NCBI GenBank assembly: GCA_013180625.2
Contig: SNVD02003460.1
Coordinates: forward strand, 114,777 to 178,776
Length of the DNA: 64,000 nucleotides
Direction: 5' to 3'
Source: Boswellia sacra
Lineage: Eukaryota; Streptophyta; Magnoliopsida; Sapindales; Burseraceae
Shown piece after piece: positions 11,363 to 22,656 of this stretch. Numbering within the stretch: the stretch's first letter is position 1; each line of letters opens with the position of its first letter. Below the pieces are notes generated by a model. That model saw nothing but the letters and a program-made list of their open reading frames with translations. It searched no databases and had not been told where the DNA came from. The position numbers and the translations under genes are program-made.

Positions 11363-11528
11363 GTATGCTCATAATTATTTTAGGCTTCAAGTGCATTTTG
11401 AATTATGGAACTTGAATGTTTTGCTAGATTACAAACCTGAGATACGAAATTTAAAATTGGTGGCCATTGGCTTCATGACCTCTTCGATTTGAATTGGAAA
11501 TGGTTAATGGAATATTTTGATAGACCAG

Positions 11529-12086
11529 TGTTATTCACGAGCGGAAGCGATAACCAACAGAACAACCCAAAATGCACAACCACAACTATGCCAGATAATT
11601 GAATATAATAGTAACTAAAGAGGCAACCAATCAACCACAATACAGAAATAGAAAACACACCAGGATTTAACGAGGTTCGGTATTAGTACCTACGTCCTCG
11701 GGCGCCGCTGAAGAAACCTTCCACTATCTTCAAAGAGAATTACAAACTTTTGGGCCACAATACAAATACCACAACTATTGGGCCAAACTGTAATTATCCA
11801 AATAATTAGGCCAAACTGTAATTATCCAAACAATTGGGTAACAAATACCCAAAATCAAAGGGGAAAAAAACAAATATTACAAACTTTAAGGTCCTTACTG
11901 AAAGGCCCTTAAACTATGAGGTCTTATATGTGAGACCTTACAACTTTAGGGGGGTGAAAGATATTTCAATTTGGGACACATAATAATTTCCCATATGGCT
12001 TATTTTATAAGAGCCATATGAAACCCACACTTCACAAGTTACCGATGTGGGATCCTAAAAATTGCATATGAGCCAAATAATTAACA
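11529..12086. mobile_element. Solo LTR, Copia-type termini, TSD ACCAG
   Basis: A 558-bp unit begins TGTTATTCACG and ends AATTAACA. It is flanked by a perfect 5-bp duplication ACCAG (11524-11528 and 12087-12091). No primer-binding site or coding region adjoins it, so it is a solo LTR left by LTR-LTR recombination. Strand is not assigned. Confidence 0.9.
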
Positions 12087-12317
12087 ACCAGGACAGCAAA
12101 TCTAAGTTGGTGCCCAAAATCCCAAATTTTGTACCAAGACCAGATGCACAAGGGCCCTTTGCTTTGGCATGTTTCAAATGTCTTTTGATAAGTTTGTTGT
12201 CATCTTGCAAAATCAGAAATTTTCTTTAAAGTATGCAGTGCCCATTTTTTCGACAAACATATGATTACATCACAATTTGGGATTGTTCTAAAGAAATATT
12301 CAGTAGTGTTTTCTGAT

Positions 12318-13019
12318 ATCAGGTTTCTTTTAAATTGTTATTACAACTATTTTTATTTATAAATTTAACTTGGCATAAGATTGTGTTTAAAATAACTAAT
12401 TTGTTAATATTTTCTTGTGTAGGTCTTGTTAGTGTTTATTAAAATCTTCAACATGATGAAAGTGTTAAAGAGAAGAAGACATTTTGATTTCTAATGGTTG
12501 TTTCATTTGTGGTACTTCAAGTACTCAAATCATTTAGTACTTGTTATTTTATTATTGTTCATGTAGGCTACTTTTTTTTAATTCCAATGCTTGTTACTTG
12601 TTGTATAGACACAAGAACTTGAACTTTTACTATTGTAATGATAATTATTTCAATTTAAATATGCAATTTGATGTTATATATAATTGTGAACTTGAATGTA
12701 ATCATTTCTATTATGATGAATATAATTATAAAATATTACAAGCATCACAAATTACCCAAATAATTATAAAATATGCATTTATTTTAAAAATATATATTAT
12801 ATCTACGGCAACGTGCATTGCACGTTGCCAAAAAATTATTACCTTAGATATTGCAACGTGCATTGCACGTTGCCAATTCAGATACAGCAACGTGCAATGC
12901 ACGTTGCGGAAAGTCATGGACTTTTCGCAACATGCAGATCAGGAACATGGGCCTGCACGTTGCGAAAAGCCTTTGGCAACGTGCAATGCACGTTGCCGTA
13001 GACCCTTTTTCTACTAGTG
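12318..13019. mobile_element. Truncated CACTA terminus with GCAACGTGC palindromes
   Basis: The segment ends TTTTTCTACTAGTG at 13019, the reverse complement of a CACTAGTAGAAAAA terminus. It is the inverted counterpart of 46658-47440, the end of the CACTA element in the pararetrovirus. Subterminal copies of GCAACGTGCATTGCACGTTGC-type palindromes lie at 12807-13000. The opposite terminus is not found, so this is a truncated copy. The ORFs across 12541-13069 are artefacts of the palindrome array. Confidence 0.8.
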
Positions 13020-13336
13020 AATTGAGACTAGGCATGGTATTAGTTAATGATTTACACCATATAATCTAATTTAATGTGTTTTTAATAAGTAATACTATAA
13101 ATCTCAATATTATTAATTAAATCAATTGTCAAAAATAGTTAATATGTACTTTTCTTACACTTAGATTAATTACCAATTAAATCATTTACCTAAAATAGTT
13201 AATATAAAATGGAAACATTGTAAAGTTTATTAATTATTTTTTCCTTGCTAATTATTAATTAAATCAAATGCCTATGATAGTTATGGAACAAGTTAGTACA
13301 AAATTAGAACATTAGATTAATTAATTCTATTAATGG

Positions 13337-15426
13337 TAGGCTTGGAACCGGGGCGGGGCGGGTACGGGGCAGCAGGTATGCAGCCCTGCCCTACTCAAAA
13401 CTTTTTTGCCCCGCCCCGCCCAGCCCCATTGCCCCTTTCCGGGGCGGGGCGGGGCGGGGCAAAAAAATTTTGAGCGGATCCCGCCCCGCCCCACCCCTAT
13501 TTAAATTATTACATAACGCCCCTATAATCTTTATATTTTTACGATTTCATCCCCTGCAACATTTACATCTTTGCAAATAACTCCCTTATCAATTTCTCAT
13601 CATATCATTTATAACTATGATCATTTTTTAACAATCATAAAAGCAATAAATCTTTAAACTAAAATTAAAATGGTTGTATATTAACATTTGATTTTATTAG
13701 TAATAATGTTACATACTCTATTAAAAATATGTTAAAAGTGTATTGTTGCTTGTAAATTAGTTAATTGATAAATTTTAAAATAGTTGATAATACAATTAAA
13801 TAATTTTTCAATGGCATGTTGATTTAATTTCAATCTAATAATAGTAATAATATGATTGGTATATACTAATTAATTAATATTATAAATATTTATGAAACAT
13901 TAATAATTTAATTAATTAATTAAAATTAATATAAATCATATATTTAAAGTTATAAGATTATTTTTATCATATTTCTATTTACATATTTAGAAAATAATAT
14001 ATTGATTATATTAAGCATATACATTTTTAAAATAATCTTGTTAATATTGCAATAATTTAATTAGTACTTAGTAATCTATATGAAGATTGTATATGTTATA
14101 CAAATTTAATTACTATATACAAATATTTAATTACTATTTGATTTTATTAGTAATAATGTTATATACTTTATTAGAAATAATGTTAAAAGTGTATTATTCT
14201 TGTAAACTAGTTAATTAACATTTTTTTCAAATAATTGATAATACAATTAAATAATTTTTTAATAGTATGTTGATTTAATTTTAATAAAATAATATTAATA
14301 ATATGATTGGTATATACTAATTAATTAACATTATATATATTTATGAAACATTAATAATTTAATTAATTAATTTAAATTACCAATTTACGATAAATCATAT
14401 ATTTAAGGTTATAAGATTACTTTTATCATATTTCTATTTACATATTTAGAAAGTAATATATTGATTATATTAAAGATATACATTTTTAAAATAATCTTGC
14501 TAATATTGTAATAATTTAATTAATACTTAGTAATCTATATCAAGATTGTATATATTATACAAATTTAATTACTATAAAATATAAATATTTAATTACCATT
14601 AATTGTCATTTGATTATATTAGTAATAATGCTACACACTTTACTAAAAATAATGTTCAAAGTGTATTATTACTTGTAAACTAGTTAGTTGAAAATTTTTC
14701 AAATAGTTGATAATACAACTAAATAATTTTTTAATAGCATGTTGATTTAGTTTCAATCTAATAATAGTAATAATATGATTGACATATATCAATTAATTAA
14801 CATTATATATTTATAAAACATTCATAATTTAGTTAATTAATTTAAATTATAATAAATCATAAATTTAAGGTTTTAAGATTATTTTTACAATATTTCTATT
14901 TACATATTTAGAAAATAATATATTGATTATATTAAACATATATATTTTAAAAATAATCTTGTTAATATTGTAATAATTTAATTAGTACTTAATAATCTAT
15001 ATTAAGATTGTATATATTATACAAATTTAATTATTATAAAATACAAATATTTTATTTTGTCATTATAACATGACTAAATTGATGTTAATATATTAAAAGA
15101 TGTTAATTATAAATTAAAATGTAATTTTTATTAAATTATTTGCATTTTTGTAAAACTATTAAGAATTTATATATATAAAAAATTTAACAAATATAACTTA
15201 AGAAATTACATCACAATCCTAAAATTTTAAAATTTTATAAACACACCCCTAAAACTTGCGGGGCGGGGCGGGTCTACGGGTCCAAGCGTTGGATCCGGGG
15301 TCGGACCCGCCCCAGCCGGGGCAAAAATATTTTGCTCCAGACCCGCCCCTATGAAGCTCAAGACCCGCCCCATTAGACCGGGTATGACCGGGGCCCCGGA
15401 CCCAATGGGGCAAATGCCCAAGCCTA
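13337..15426. mobile_element. Non-autonomous hAT element (2,090 bp) with GC-rich ends
   Basis: Both termini read TAGGCTTGG inward (13337 forward, 15426 reverse) and are followed by very GC-rich blocks built on GGGGCGGGGC. The flanks ATTAATGG (13329-13336) and ATTAATAG (15427-15434) form an 8-bp target duplication with one mismatch, diagnostic of hAT. The interior is over 80% AT and has no transposase frame; ORFs such as 15227-15421 lie in the GC-rich end. Confidence 0.85.
13688..15055. repeat. Three tandem units of about 460 bp inside the hAT element
   Basis: Units starting TTTGATT(T/A)TATTAGTAATAATG begin at about 13687, 14138 and 14609. They repeat the same order of AT-rich blocks, including AAAGTGTATTATT and TGATAATACAA. 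They are diverged from each other, so the amplification is not recent. Confidence 0.85.
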
Positions 15427-15849
15427 ATTAATAGTAATGTGCTTAGTAGATTGTGTCTATTAATTAATCAATAATGTATAATGCTTAGTAATTATAGGGT
15501 TGTTAATAAACCAAATCTTTTTTGATCTAAGATCATGTTACATTAAACTAATTACAGGCCAATCACATTACATATAATTGCATGAAGTGAAATTGGGTTA
15601 TGGAAAGTTTATTATTATTATTTTTATTATAAAACTTAATAGCTAAGATAATATCGTACATATATACTGTAATTTCATTATTTATTATTAAGTTAAAATA
15701 ATCTAATTTAGTGATTCAATTTGATTAATTTTTATTTAGAATTGAATACTAATGAACTAAAATTAGGTATAGAAGTTCTTTATTTTGAAATGAATCACCA
15801 ATCGATTAAACAAATTTGCTTATAAATTTTATTAATCAATTAGAATTGC

Positions 15850-15877
15850 TTAAACTAAGATAATTACATAAACTAAC

Positions 15878-15915
<38 letters not shown>

Positions 15916-15945
15916 CATAAACTAACATTATATATATATGGTCAA
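15850..15945. repeat. (TA)n microsatellite with duplicated flank
   Basis: AATTACATAAACTAACATTA followed by a TA run occurs twice in succession. Confidence 0.9.
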
Positions 15946-16449
15946 ATAAGATATAATATTTGTTAAAATTTTTATAAGTTTTGCAGTTTACAAGTATGTG
16001 TATCATAAAAATAGGTGTCAAAATATATTGTAATAGAATTATTAAACCAATCACTTGACATTCTTTAACTAAATAAAGACTAATTTATGATTTTCTACTT
16101 TTGTAATGATAATGAGTTAATTATTCAACTCTTTTAAAGTGTAAAAATATTTATAAGATTATTTTGTTTAATTTAATTTAATTTAAGTTTACTAAGATAA
16201 ATTAAATTATAACATACAAATAATTAAATAATCTTAACTTAATATAAAGTTAACTAATGGCTAATATACAAATTTATTTAACTAAAAATATAGAATGAAC
16301 CCAAAATTTTGGATAAGCGGCAGTAAAGGCGCCTAAGCCCCCCAAAACTTTTGAAACAGGACAAATTTTCATATGCCCAACACTTGGTTTTTCATGCCTA
16401 ATCTGATTGGTCCTGAAGTTAAAAGGCTTAACTAAAATTAAGAAGTTAA

Positions 16450-16959
16450 TAGCATAGCACCTCCGTCTCCTTCCTCTCCTCCGTTGCCCACCGATAGCCT
16501 CTCGACTCCTCTCTCTTTCTGTTAATCTGCCTGTCTCGACTCCTCTCTCTTTCTGTTGTGGTGCCTGTTTTGCCTCCTCTCTCTCTACGGCCCTCCACGC
16601 TTACCTGCCTGGTTTGCCTCCTCTCTCTCCCGCATTGACCACCGCCATTCTCTCTCTTTACCCTCCGGCCTGCACACTCAACGACAGTCTGCCTCTCTCA
16701 CCTCCTCCCTCTCCTGCACTACCAGCCCTTCACACTTGTCTGCTTGTCTCACCTGCTCTCTCTCCTGCATTGCCCACGCCAGGCTCGCCATACCTTCGAC
16801 GTTCCATGATCGTATCTCCTATCCATTCCACTGCAAGTTAAATTGAGGTCGGATTCTGGGGTTCAGAGAACTGTATCTTTGGTGGCTGGTGATAACAGAG
16901 GCAAGCAAAGACTACAAGCTGAACTTAAATGCCTCGAGCAAGAAGCTAGATTCTTGGAG
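16450..16959 (+). pseudogene. Heterotrimeric G-protein gamma subunit (AGG1/2-type), 5' exon
   Basis: A pyrimidine-rich leader (16455-16830) is followed by a 117-nt coding stretch (16843-16959). It includes SDSGVQRTVSLVAGDNRGK and LQAELKCLEQEARFLE and ends at a GTTAGT donor. This is the first coding exon of plant type-A G-gamma subunits, which pair with G-beta at the plasma membrane through this coiled-coil helix. The codon where the start Met is expected is TTG (16843) and an in-frame TGA lies upstream, so the start is probably lost. The G-gamma core and C-terminal CaaX exons do not follow. It is another 5'-end fragment. Confidence 0.75.
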
Positions 16960-18485
16960 GTTAGTTTATTCTTTAATGTTTCTTGGTTAATTGATTGTGT
17001 TTGCGCCTGAATGAGAAATGATAATATTAATGTGGATTATGGTATCGACAACCTTGTGCATTGTTCATGAGGGAAGGGCAAAATAGAATCTTTTTTTTGT
17101 TTTTGAATATCAAAGTTGGAGTTGCAAGTTGTGGGCTCGTAGATGTTGGTAGAATAAATGTGCAAATTTGTCTAGTATTTCATTTCTTTTTGAGAAATGG
17201 CTACTCTGATGAATTTGTTGGAAGGTTAGAGTTGAATATGGAATTCGATGGAGTTTTATCAATAATTTATTATCTCTTGTGTTTATTAGCTAAGTTTGTT
17301 CTTATTTGATTGATCAGTTGGTTCTGTTTTTGATTTCATGTTGTTGCCTGAGAATATGGGAATTTCATGTAAACCCCATTATGTTGTGTTGTGTTGTGTG
17401 ACTCAGTGGCATTTGATTGTTGATGCTTAGAGAGTTTAATGATTTGTTTAATAAGGTTGTTTTTTTTTTCCAGAAATGAATTTGATTGCTTAGCTTATTT
17501 GTAACTTATCGTTTGAATTTTATGTAGATAACATCTGGTTAGTTTTATTGGAAGGGGACTGTGGAAGAGAGGGAGAAGAAATATAAAAATGAAAATAAAA
17601 AAATTGATTATATTAATTTTTTGTAAAAATATATTTTTAATATCTTTTTTATTCGATTGCTGCAAAGATGACAATCAACTCGCACTATTTATCGGTTTCA
17701 AGCGGCAAACTGATTGAGGTCTTTCATGTTGCTGTTGAAATTTAAGAGTCTTAAAAGAATCTCAAAGTTTATTATGTCTATCGCCCCACCTCTTCCAATT
17801 ACTAGAAAGTATAGGTTGCATATTCCAAAAGCATCAAGATTTTAAAGAGTGAATTATTGCTAGAATTAACACAACTTTATGATTAATGGTTCATAAAAAC
17901 AAATATAAGTAAATCTTTATCATATAATTTCTAAATTCACGTCGCATCTCGAGATCAAAGACTAAGCTAAGCTTAAATTAGAAAATCCGAAATCATTCAA
18001 AAACTGTGATTTCTCATAGAATTCATGTAATGTCACATTATCCGTTCAAATATTTTTCTTCCATCTTGCTGCATTGTCGTGTTGCTCATTGAGGTACATA
18101 TCCCTGACTATGCATTCCAATAAACTAGTAGAGAAGTGTTACGATAGCTCTTTACAGATGACAAAGTAAATAAAGAGTAGGTTGTCCAAGCAAGCCGTAT
18201 CATTAATCAATTGATCACTTGATTGATAGAATGGAAAAAAACTATAGGTGCGATGATTTGGAAGATTGGAAAACCTGGCGGCTGAGGCAAATATAGACTT
18301 TACTCCAGTATTCATAATCTCTTCTATTCTCCACAATTTGGGAGGATTGGAAAAGAAAAGTTTGGAAATGCCTGCCCTTCGCATACCTACCTCCTCATTT
18401 TCCTTACTCTACCAAGTAGATAACAAGTGCCCTCTAAGCTCCACTTTTCATCTCCAACTTTTGCCTCCTTTATAAATGCCCATGT
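16960..18485. other. Intron-like and unassigned sequence
   Basis: 16960-17540 looks like the first intron of the G-gamma fragment (T-rich, no frames). From about 17550 the sequence changes character. Short frames exist around 18040-18475 on both strands, but none is recognisable. Confidence 0.4.
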
Positions 18486-19195
18486 CTATTGATTCTTCTT
18501 TAGCTTAGAAGCAGCAGAAGATACTTTAGGATCTTGATTAGAAAAAATTCTAATAATAAAAAGACATGTCTCTACTAGCATGCCCAAAACCAATCCAAGA
18601 ATTCCTCCAGCAGCACTCTGAAAATTAGGATTAAAAGACCATTGGTTTCAGCAAAACTTAGAAAACAAAGATGAAATAGTTTGAAGCAATTAGATATTAA
18701 AGGAGAACAGTTTAACGATCCATAGGGACAAAAAAACATAAAATATGTTTAAGATGGTCTTCCAAAGGTACCATCACAGGACTGTGGCTAAACAGGGCTC
18801 TGAATGCTACATATCCAACTAAATAGCCAGTAAACATTATAAGCACAACATGTAAACCTGCAGTTGTAAAATTTAATCCAATCAGATAACTAAATCAAGA
18901 TCTGATGCTTAGTGAAGAAAACTTCTTATAATGAGATGTCAATATATCATACTGACCAACTAACTTGTGAACTGCAAGCCAGTAATTATTTACAAAGTAA
19001 GGTCATGGCGAGATACTGTCCAAATCAGTAGCCACCAGTATTAAACTTCATAAACAGTGGCATACAATAATACAGTATGCACCAAATTAATGTAGGTTTA
19101 CATCAAAGTAATGTAAGTGTTAAAAACATTTATAAGGGAATATATATTAAAAACGAAGTGGCTTATGACTTACCTGGTATGGAAGTCACATCAAG
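18486..19195 (-). pseudogene. ER factor for V-ATPase assembly (Vma12/TMEM199-type), last three exon pieces
   Basis: Minus-strand exons are 19195-19174 (partial, DVTSIPG, donor GTAAGTC), 18857-18772 (LHVVLIMFTGYLVGYVAFRALF) and 18617-18486 (SAAGGILGLVLGMLVETCLF, ending KKNQ at a TAG). Acceptors (CTGCAG, TTTTCAG) and donors (GTAAGTC, GTACC) are intact and the phases join in frame. The product has two membrane helices typical of plant relatives of Vma12/TMEM199, which assist V-ATPase V0 assembly in the ER. Upstream exons are missing: homology stops abruptly at about 19195, where LTR-like sequence begins. It is the 3' portion of a gene, in contrast to its neighbours. Confidence 0.65.
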
Positions 19196-19689
19196 TGTAT
19201 GTCAAATGCTTAGTTAATTAACTTGCTTAGGGAGTTGAGTTAATTTGTTAACTTGGGTTAAGCTTTAACCAAGTCTATTTTTACGTAAGAGAGCTGGGAA
19301 AGTAACTTAACTTCTTAAGCAAGCTAATTAACAAAGCTTCCTGCTATATCTAGTTTCTCACACACACTCTCACTTACACAGCAGCAGGCACAAAAGACAG
19401 TAAATTAAGTAGAGATCCAGAAGAGAGTCAATAAGAAGAAGAAATGCAGCAAAAAAATTATATAATTCTGCAAAATAGCAGACTATTCGAGAGGTCTGCC
19501 AGCCCTTCCGTAGAGAAACTCTGTAATTTTTCACACCATCCGAATGCCCCCTTCTCCCCTTCCCCTCCCTTTCTTCTCTAACTAACTACGCACTTTTCCC
19601 AAGACTTGGATAACTAACTCCCACAGCCCATTCATCAACACAGCAAAACAGAAAATAAAACATAAGCAGAAAAATATAACCCCACTAAA

Positions 19690-20815
19690 AATCCCTTCCA
19701 ACAGTAGTCTCTTTCTTCTTCCTCATCTGCAAAAGCTTAACCTTGCTTACAATGACTTCAATCACTCTCAGATTTCCTCTAGTTTTAATCGTTTCCCTGG
19801 TTTGACACTCCTTAACCTCTCTTCCTCTGGTTTTCAGGGCCAACTTCCGGTTGAAATTTCTCATTTGTCTGAATTAGTTTCACTTGACCTCTCTCATAAT
19901 TTAGTGAGCCTTAAAACCCCTTTTTTGGAAGCGCTGGTTCAAAATTTGACCAAGTTAGAAGTGCTGTCTCTAGATGATGTTGATATGTCTACCATTGCAC
20001 CGGGTTCCTTGTAAAATTTATCTTCTTGTTTGACATCATTGAGTCTCACTTCTTGTGGATTGCATGGAAATTTTCCAGGTAGTATCTTTCGCCAGCCAAA
20101 TCTAGCGTTTCTCAGTTTAGAGTCAAACTTCAATTTAACAGGGTTTTTTCCAAAGGATAATTGGAGCAGCCCTCTTACACATTTGGACGTCGGCCGCACA
20201 AGTTTTTGTGGAGAATTACCTAATTCAATTAGCAATTTAATGTCCCTAAGGTACTTGGATCTTTTTTAATGCAATTTTGTCAGGGAAATTCCTGCATCCT
20301 TGGGCAGCCTTACGCAATTTTTTTTTTTGGAACTATCATCTAACAATTTTAGTGGCCACATCCCATCATCTCTTTCAAATCTGAAGAATCTCAAAGTTTT
20401 ACATCTTTCACGCAACAAATTCATTGGTGAAATTCTGGATATTTTTGTCAACCTAACTCAACTTTATTTTTTTTCCTTCCAAAGTAATCAACCAGCTGGT
20501 CCAATCCCATCTCAAGCAAGTGAGCTTCAAGATTTAGCTCATTTTAATTTATATGATAACTTTCTTAGTGGGTCTGTACCCACTTGGCTATTGACTCTAC
20601 CACGATTGGAATGTATAGACCTTGGTTACAACCAACTAACTGGCCATATTGTCGAATTTCAAAGTAATTTCCTGCATTCCATTTATTTTGATCGTAATAT
20701 ATTAGATAATTATAATTTTGTTCTTTTTTATTTTCCTGGAGTGGAGAACCTTCTGATGATCTCCTTAGCTTTTAATCTCTCATTACTTTCATGGAGTGTT
20801 ATTACAAATTAATCA
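19690..20815 (+). pseudogene. Leucine-rich-repeat receptor-like protein (RLP/Cf-type), fragment
   Basis: The plus frame holds consecutive plant-type extracellular LRRs (LxxLxxLxLSxNxFSGxIPxS). Examples are HLQKLNLAYNDFNHS, LTSLSLTSCGLHGNFPGSIF and FLELSSNNFSGHIPSSLSNL. About 13 repeats correspond to the N-terminal and middle LRRs of disease-resistance-type receptor-like proteins, which sit on the cell surface and pair with SOBIR1-type kinases. In-frame stops (TAA after GSL at about 20012 and after YLDLF at about 20267) and a terminal frame decay near 20740-20812 make it a pseudogene. Signal peptide, transmembrane helix and C-terminus are absent. Confidence 0.85.
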
Positions 20816-21774
20816 GTTGCTCCTGCCTGGACTCTGCTCGTCTTTCTTCCAATTCACACTCTCACTGAAATATTTTTTTACATCCTTTATGGTTTTTTTA
20901 TGGTAGGAAGAGAAGGTTTTCTTGTTCAAGTTGCTCCAAACAGGAGTTACCAACTGCATTCAGGATCTTTGTCTGGACAAATGCTGTAGAGCAAGCAAAT
21001 TTTCATAAAGCAGCTCCACTTGTTACTCTCCAGTCTACTCTGTCAGGTATCTCCACTCTAACTTTTAGTTTCTTTTTAGTTCTTTTAAATGGGTTTTATG
21101 TTAGTTAATTTGGAGTTCAATACTAGTATTGATGATGAAACGTAGTGCAGATAAAAAAGTACATTATGGTGTGAAGTTGAGAAAATTTCAGGTGTAGTGA
21201 GAGGCAAGTCAGCCACTTTTAATATCTCAACTTTTACTGGTAATTATAAATTTTTTGGACTTCAATTTCCTTAATTTTGTCCATTTAATATCTCAGCAAT
21301 GTTTGGCTCTTTTTCTACTAAGTTATAGCTATTTTATGCATTGTGGCACTTTGCTAAATGAAGCTTTTATCTAAAAAATGATATTAATCCAGGGAGCTAG
21401 CTATTATCTCCAAGGAAGCAGGGAGTGCCATAATTTATCTTGTTTGAGATTCCCTTATATCATGGTTGCATAGTTGATCGTCAGGTATGCCTCTTTAGAC
21501 TGCATATTGGTTTCAGTCAATTATTGTAGTATAACTTTGATTTTACCCTCAGTGTAGCATTATATAATGCTTATATTCAATGATTTTAACTTGGTATTGG
21601 GATTGAGAAGATGAATTCAATATCAAAACTGAATTCCTTTATCCGAAAAATATTGTTGCATGCTGATTTGTGTTGCCATATGACATGAATGCTATTAAGT
21701 ATAATATTCGATATATAATTTGTATACAATGTTGTGATTTAATAAAATTATTAATAATGGTTTGTGTGATATAG
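20816..21774. other. Intergenic or intron-like, no recognised gene
   Basis: T-rich sequence without a recognisable frame. It separates the LRR pseudogene from the CACTA transposase exon. I searched it for a CACTA 5' terminus and did not find one. Confidence 0.5.
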
Positions 21775-21778
21775 TTAA

Positions 21779-22527
21779 TGGAGTTACATGAGCAAGGATC
21801 TACAATAGTGAATGAGTTTTTATATGCATTGGCATGCGGACCTGATCGAAGAGTGAACTATTACTCTGAATGTGATGTTAATGGGGTGTGATATTGTACT
21901 CAAGAAAGAGATGAGAGACTTACAACGCAAAATAGTGGGATATCTGTACCTGGTGAACATGATGGAGGAGAGATTGATTTTTTCGGATCTTTATTGAATA
22001 TCATGGTATTAGATTATGTAAAAGACAATCAGGTTGTTTTATTTCATTGCAAATGGTATGATACTGATCCTAAAAAGAAAAGGATTCGCCAAAGTTATCA
22101 TCTTTCATCTGTTAATGTTTCTCACAGTTGGTATGATGAAGATCCTTATATATTTGCAACTCAAGCACAACAAGTCATATTCATTGATGACCCAAATCTT
22201 GGGGAAGGATGGAAAGTGGTGGAGAAACTAGGACGTAGGGGTGTATGGGATATTCAGGAGAAGGATAAGATAAGTGAAGTCCATATTGAGGTTTGTGATG
22301 AATTAGCAGATTCTGTGTTCACATTTGAACAAGAAGAGTTGGATGTTAGCCTATACAATAGGCATGATGTAAATCCAGAAGAGGTTAATGTTCCCATTAC
22401 AAAAAAAAGTGCAAGTAGACGAGAAAATGATTTACATGACTTTATATGCGATGCAACATATGAGGAAGATGATAGTGACAATGAAGAAGACAATGAAGAA
22501 ATGCTACAAGATACTGAATCTGAATAA
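21779..22527 (+). pseudogene. CACTA TNP2-type transposase, C-terminal portion (DUF4216 region)
   Basis: The frame reads MELHEQGS, CGPDRRVNYYSEC and QERDERLTTQNSGISVPGEH, then LDYVKDNQVVLFHCKWYDT and DPYIFATQAQQVIFIDDP. These are hallmarks of the DUF4216 region of plant En/Spm TNP2 transposases. An acidic tail (EEDDSDNEEDNEE) ends at TAA 22527. One in-frame TGA lies at about 21889. The zinc-finger, core RNase-H-like domain and all 5' exons are missing. An acceptor (GATATAG) precedes the exon. Confidence 0.85.
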
Positions 22528-22656
22528 AATTAACGACAGTAATGTGAATTTTTAGTTTTGTCAAAATATTATTGTTCATGTTATTAACTATATATTAATT
22601 TATCTCTTCATTCTTTGTGTTTATGTTAGTAAACATGCATATGTTGTGTTTTGTAG

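Noticed and set aside
12807..13000. CRISPR-like array of near-identical palindromes
   Set aside because: A plant nuclear context with a CACTA terminus adjacent; spacers are not unique and there are no cas genes. Same for 46678-46975 and 27960-28630.
19201..19690. Solo LTR starting TGTATGTCAAATGC between the V-ATPase factor and LRR fragments
   Set aside because: LTR-like composition and a TG start, but no target duplication or convincing end was found.
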